A stretch of 64,000 bases of DNA from a virus, in IMG/VR virus record IMGVR_UViG_3300044816_000098, positions 90,157-154,156 of that record; one strand, written 5' to 3'. The translations under genes were made by a program, and so were the position numbers. The first letter of the stretch is position 1, and each line of letters starts with the position of its first letter. Of the stretch, positions 60,894-64,000 are shown piece by piece. Below the pieces are notes generated by a model. That model saw only the letters and a list, made by a program, of their open reading frames with translations. It was not told where the DNA came from and did not search any database.

Positions 60894-61260
60894 CCATGCC
60901 TCGCCTTACCCCGCCAGGTCCCGCCGTACCTCGCCCAGCCTGGTCTCGCCTAGCCTCGCCTTGAACGCCCCCACTAGCGCCGTGAAGCCCTGATGGGGAA
61001 CCCTGCCTCGCCTAACCAGACCCCGCCTTGCCCAACCACGCCAGGCCCAGAACGTCCCCTCCAGGACTTTAAAATCCCGGAGGGGTACCTTGCCCTGCCG
61101 TACCTGGCCCTGCCACGTCCTGCCGTGCCAAACCGCGCCATGAACGCCCCCGCACGGGTATTGAGCCCCGTGTGGAGTACCTCGCCTCGCCATGCCGAAC
61201 CTCGCCCGGCCAGGACTTGCCTTGCCGTGCAGAACAGGACCCTACGCGAGAACTTGCACT
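60868..61260 (+). repeat. array of about 90-bp modules: stem-loop plus degenerate pentanucleotide tract
   Basis: After each stem-loop comes a run of 5-base units such as CCTCG, CCTTA, CCCCG, CCAGG, CCGTA, CCTAG. Module landmarks GAACG(C/T)CCCC recur at 60963, 61050 and 61142, with a decayed GAACAGGACC at 61232, so spacing is 87-92 bp. The stem-loops differ in sequence; the one at 61055-61087 pairs CCCCTCC with GGAGGGG around a TTTAAAAT loop. No coding frame with a ribosome binding site fits. Confidence 0.6.
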
Positions 61261-61405
61261 CCTGCAATGCCGGGAGTAACGTTCTCCTCGTTCGGAAGTT
61301 CACCCGCAAGGGGGAGCCCAAGAGCGTGCGCCCGTAAGGCCAGGGATCGTTAGGCCGGAGGGAAGTCCCGGACCCCTGTCCGGGTTCGACAGCCAGGGGT
61401 GAGTC

Positions 61406-61524
61406 ACGATGTTGGCAGAGTGGCCGAATGCACCGGTGGAGGACGGCGATACGTCCAGGACCGGAGATCCGTGAGGGGTATCGCCCCCTCCTGGTTCCGT
61501 GGAGTTCGAATCCCACACGTCGTA
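61406..61524 (+). tRNA. tRNA-like element, aberrant class II
   Basis: A 7-bp acceptor (ACGATGT with ACGTCGT, one G-U), a 3-bp D-stem around GAGTGGCCGAA, a T-arm with TTCGAAT and stem GTGG(A)G/CCCAC (one bulged A), and a variable-arm hairpin GAGGGG/CCCCTC are present. The anticodon stem would be CCGGT/ACCGG, but its loop is 22 bases with an internal GGACG/CGTCC stem, so no anticodon can be read. Length is 119 against about 90 for class II. It may be a decayed or interrupted tRNA-Leu/Ser, or a tRNA mimic. Confidence 0.35.
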
Positions 61525-61950
61525 CAAGGGGTGCACGGCCCAAGCAGATCCCTTACGTGCGCTCCCCACCAGCGGATGTCGGAGGACTAACTATCCCTCC
61601 GGCTCCGGCCTCAGGTCTGGTCCTACCTGTGCTGGGCAACGGGACCACCCCTCATCGCCCGGCGGGCTTTACTCCTTTCACCGCCGGGTGGCCCTGGACC
61701 CGCGTGCTGGCTAGATTCGGCGGGTTTATGCACCAGGTTCCCTCTCCTGGGGGCCGGAACGAGGTGGGGGCAGACGGGCGACGTGCACACATCTACTTCG
61801 CGGTAGGTGGTCGTCTGTTCGACCAGCGGCGTACTCCGTGCCGTGCCCCGACTACGGAGGAGGGGGAGGCATTCAGCCGGGCCTTTTTGGGTGGGCCAGG
61901 AAGGATGACCGGCAACGAGGTAGCTCGCCTCGTTGCCGCAGATGAGCGAC

Positions 61951-61995
61951 GAAGGCCCTTCCCGGTGACAGACGGGGGAGGGCCTTCCGTCTGTC
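61951..61995 (+). terminator. terminator-like hairpin with a competing alternative stem
   Basis: GAAGGCCCTTCCC (61951-61963) pairs with GGGGAGGGCCTTC (61975-61987) over 13 bp with one wobble. GACAGAC (61967-61973) pairs with GTCTGTC (61989-61995), and the two stems cannot form together. This is the layout of an attenuator, though no leader peptide or ligand site is evident. Confidence 0.5.
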
Positions 61996-62190
61996 CAGAG
62001 GTGTTCACGACGGCATCAGTGGGGATCTCCAGCCCTGGCCCCACCAGCCCTTATAGGACCTTCAGGAACCTCACCAACACCAGCCCCTCCTGGCCGTAGT
62101 TGAGGAGGTACTTAGGTAGGGGACGTAGTTAGAACTCCCCGTGAAAACGTGCAGGTCAGTGGCCTGCTACGGCGATCCCGGGAGGAGGGG

Positions 62191-62247
62191 TGCTATGATC
62201 TGCCCCGAGCAACGACAAAGGCCCCCACCTCGGTGAGGGCCGGTCGT
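62191..62247 (+). promoter_or_regulatory. extended -10 promoter and leader stem-loop
   Basis: TGCTATGAT (62191-62199) is a good extended -10 without a clear -35. Thirteen bases on, ACGAC, GGCCC and CACC pair with GGTG, GGGCC and GTCGT (62212-62247), a long imperfect hairpin with a CTCG tip. It could regulate the gene at 62380. Confidence 0.45.
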
Positions 62248-62379
62248 CCGGAAGGTGCGTCAACACCAGACCGGATGCTCACTCCCTAGTGACTCACGCA
62301 ATCCCGGGAGCAAGCCCTGTATCACGCAACCGTACCAGGCGCACTCCGTCTGGTCATCTCGATCTCCGCCGACCGTTCC

Positions 62380-63222
62380 GTGTCGACGTCCTCTCTCCGC
62401 ATGGTGCACGGGATGATCCCTGCCGTGGAGGAGAAGCTCGCCCTCCACGACGAGGCGTACATCCCGCAGGCCACCGTTGCCGAGTGCACGGGTCTGGCGG
62501 CCAGCAAGGTGCTCAGCCGGTACTACCCCAAGCAGGCTCAGGAGCTGGGCATCGTCCTGCTCTCCCACCGGGGGAAGTTCGGGATGGTCGCCACCAAGGA
62601 CGGCAACTGGCGGGGGGAGTCCTCCCGCTGGATCCTGGACCTGGACAACTACACGCCCCGGGACATCCCCGTCATGGACCTGGAGACCGCCCCGTACTGG
62701 GGTGACCTGGACTACGAGGCCATCGCCGCCGCCATGAAGCCGACGGACGTCACCTGGGCCAAGGAGCCCGAGGCGTACCGGCTGACCATGGCCCTGCTCC
62801 ACCACGTGGGTCTGGCCAAGGTGAAGGTGACCCCCTACCAGGCGGCCGAGATCTTGGGGAAGTCTCGGGTGACCGGCTGGAGGACCCTGCGCAAGATGAG
62901 CGAGATGGGCCTGTACAAGGACGGCTGGGTGGACGCCTCGATCCTCTTCAGGGACGCGACCCTGGCCTACGACCACCCCGAGCTGACGGCCCGTACGAAG
63001 GCCCACCAGGCCCGCCGGTGGACCGTGTTCACCCGGGAGGGCTGGGAGGTGCGGGACGCGGCCCGGCAGTGGCGGGAGATGCTGCCCCGGATCAGCGCTG
63101 TCTCCCCGGTGTCCGAGGTGTTCGCCCGCTACGTGGGGCACCGGCATCTGGAGGCCACGGTCCGGTACGTGCAGGATGTGTTCTCCCAGCCGAATGCGAC
63201 CGGCCAGCCCGCCAGGATTTAA
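62380..63222 (+). CDS. DNA-binding-like protein (280 aa)
   Basis: GTG at 62380 gives 280 residues; ATGs at 62401 and 62413 are alternatives, and none has a good ribosome binding site. An N-terminal helical region (AVEEKLALHDEAYIPQATVA) includes a possible HTH (ATVAECTGLAASKVLSRYYP). A second, clearer HTH lies at about 150-180 (TPYQAAEILGKSRVTGWRTL). A C-terminal helical part ends at TTTAAAA. It precedes a helicase gene, so a replication initiator, primosomal or regulatory role is plausible. Family unknown. Confidence 0.65.
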   Translation: MSTSSLRMVHGMIPAVEEKLALHDEAYIPQATVAECTGLAASKVLSRYYPKQAQELGIVLLSHRGKFGMVATKDGNWRGESSRWILDLDNYTPRDIPVMDLETAPYWGDLDYEAIAAAMKPTDVTWAKEPEAYRLTMALLHHVGLAKVKVTPYQAAEILGKSRVTGWRTLRKMSEMGLYKDGWVDASILFRDATLAYDHPELTARTKAHQARRWTVFTREGWEVRDAARQWREMLPRISAVSPVSEVFARYVGHRHLEATVRYVQDVFSQPNATGQPARI

Positions 63223-63245
63223 AAATCGTCATAGGGGCTTGCGTA

Positions 63246-63263
63246 CTACAAGGATCCTTGTAG
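63246..63263. promoter_or_regulatory. 18-bp palindrome inside a probable promoter (second exact copy)
   Basis: CTACAAGGATCCTTGTAG, identical to the core at 15990-16007. Flanks fit a promoter: TTGCGT (63239-63244), 16 bases, TAGACT (63261-63266). It lies 38 bases upstream of the helicase ATG. Confidence 0.6.
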
Positions 63264-63301
63264 ACTGGGCCATGCCAGAGACCGAGTGCCCAGGAGGCTC
63301 C

Positions 63302-64000
63302 ATGACGATCACCGCGACTGACCCCACCACCAGCACGCCGGACATGCCCGGCTGCTTCGCTGACGTCGAGGTCAACTTCGCTCGGTACCTGCCCGGGTAC
63401 GAGGCGCGTCCGCAGCAGCAGGCGCTGGCCCTGGCCATCGAGAACGCCATCCGGGACCGGAAGCACCTGTTCGCCCAGGCGGGCTGCGGTACCGGCAAGT
63501 CCCTCGGCGGAGTCACCCCGATGATCCTCGCGGCCATCAAGGACGGGAAGCGTGCGGTGGTCGCCACCGCGACTAAGGCCCTCCAGGAGCAGTACGCGGG
63601 GAAGGACATCCCCTTCATCCAGGCCAACTCCGGTGTCCCCTTCAAGTGGGCCCTGCTCAAGGGCCGCTCGAACTACGTCTGCCGGGCCAAGCTCGTGAGC
63701 GACGAGGCCGAGCGTCTGGTGGCGACCCCCATGATCAAGGCGGAGCTGGAGGAGAACCCGGAGCACTCCGGGGACTTCGAGCACTTCGCGATCTCCGTCG
63801 ACCCGATGGAGTTGGGTCGTCTGTCCACTGGGGCTAACGAGTGCCCCGGCAAATCGGAATGCCCCTTCGGCGAGATTTGCTTCGCGGAGAAGGCCAAGGA
63901 GGCGGCCCGGGAGGCCGACCTGGTGATCACCAACACCGCGATGCTCATGACGGACCGGGTGATCCTGTCCAAGACCGCCCACCGCGAGAGCGGCCCGGTG
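63302..64000 (+). CDS. DinG/XPD-like Fe-S helicase, 5' part (runs off the window)
   Basis: ATG after AGGAGGCTCC; 233 residues are visible and the frame is open to the end. Walker A AGCGTGKS (residues 60-67) follows a Q-motif-like RPQQQALA. Four Cys (127, 181, 187, 193) are placed as in the Fe-S domain of XPD/DinG helicases: NYVCRAKL, then ECPGKSECPFGEICFAEKAK. ADLVITNTAMLM matches the segment after the cluster. By family it is a 5'-3' DNA helicase using ATP. The DEAH box and second domain lie beyond the window. Confidence 0.85.
   Translation, partial: MTITATDPTTSTPDMPGCFADVEVNFARYLPGYEARPQQQALALAIENAIRDRKHLFAQAGCGTGKSLGGVTPMILAAIKDGKRAVVATATKALQEQYAGKDIPFIQANSGVPFKWALLKGRSNYVCRAKLVSDEAERLVATPMIKAELEENPEHSGDFEHFAISVDPMELGRLSTGANECPGKSECPFGEICFAEKAKEAAREADLVITNTAMLMTDRVILSKTAHRESGPV

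Larger units (their letters stand above)
61261..62379. other. noncoding structured region, no convincing gene
   Basis: Open frames exist here but lack ribosome binding sites and cross strong hairpins. The region holds a tRNA-like fold (61406-61524), two mutually exclusive hairpins (61951-61995), and a promoter-like extended -10 with a leader stem-loop (62191-62247). A 7-bp stem CCGGCGG/CCGCCGG near 61659-61687 is also present. I see no protein gene that I would defend. Confidence 0.5.

Noticed and set aside
60868-61260. CRISPR-like array
   Set aside because: The repeated parts are degenerate pentamers and variable hairpins, not identical repeats with unique spacers, and no cas genes are present.
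61376-61400. Second tRNA suggested by GGGTTCGAC
   Set aside because: The T-loop-like sequence has no matching T-stem or acceptor nearby.
61428-62099. Plus-strand open frame of 223 codons across the noncoding region, with an internal ATG at 61728
   Set aside because: It starts inside the tRNA-like fold, runs through a 13-bp terminator-like hairpin, has no ribosome binding site and a composition unlike neighbouring genes. A short protein from 61728 cannot be fully excluded.

Overview
This window is one long block of a large, GC-rich, tailed bacteriophage genome. Contractile-tail genes (sheath, tube, gp25-like wedge, baseplate J-like protein) make it a myovirus. High GC, frequent GTG/TTG starts, an endolysin with the peptidoglycan-binding tail usual in Streptomyces phages, and collagen-like and zinc-ribbon virion proteins point to an actinobacterial host, most likely Streptomyces. 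The host is inferred from gene content only. No integrase, rRNA or CRISPR array was seen. All genes but one lie on the plus strand.

Layout. 0-8 kb: unknown proteins, including a 1534-residue His-rich protein with an embedded ADP-ribosyltransferase (ART)-like domain. 8-16 kb: portal, a glycerophosphodiesterase-fused fibre, and an 1132-residue protein with two ART-like modules and a SWIM zinc finger. 16-17.5 kb: small genes behind a palindrome-containing promoter. 17.7-20.5 kb: lysis cassette (membrane proteins, collagen-like protein, amidase endolysin, holin). 20.6-25.3 kb: capsid protease, scaffold candidate, decoration protein, major capsid protein. 25.3-25.8 kb: a divergently transcribed HTH regulator with inverted-repeat operators. 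25.8-34.9 kb: head-surface and neck proteins, including a ParB-like/Arr-like pair. 35-45.7 kb: sheath, tube, frameshifted chaperones, tape measure, hub with cell-wall hydrolase domains. 45.7-59 kb: baseplate and three paralogous YadA-like fibres. 59-60.9 kb: a small protein and an SNF2-like helicase. 60.9-62.4 kb: a largely noncoding, highly structured region. 62.4-64 kb: a DNA-binding-like protein and a truncated DinG/XPD-like helicase.

Regulation. Twelve copies of a bipartite sequence, consensus TGCTGTCC then 19 bp then GAAGAGGTGAGG, sit between transcription units throughout the structural region (2.1-53.7 kb). None was found by eye in the 59-64 kb helicase region. Many copies directly follow rho-independent terminators. 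I propose this as the phage's late promoter or an equivalent late-gene control element, and it is the most striking non-gene signal in the window. A second class, an 18-20 bp palindrome placed between -35-like and -10-like hexamers, precedes the 16 kb gene cluster and the 63.3 kb helicase. The virion genes appear to be expressed as about a dozen short operons; several large proteins with ART folds sit among them and could be packaged and injected effectors.
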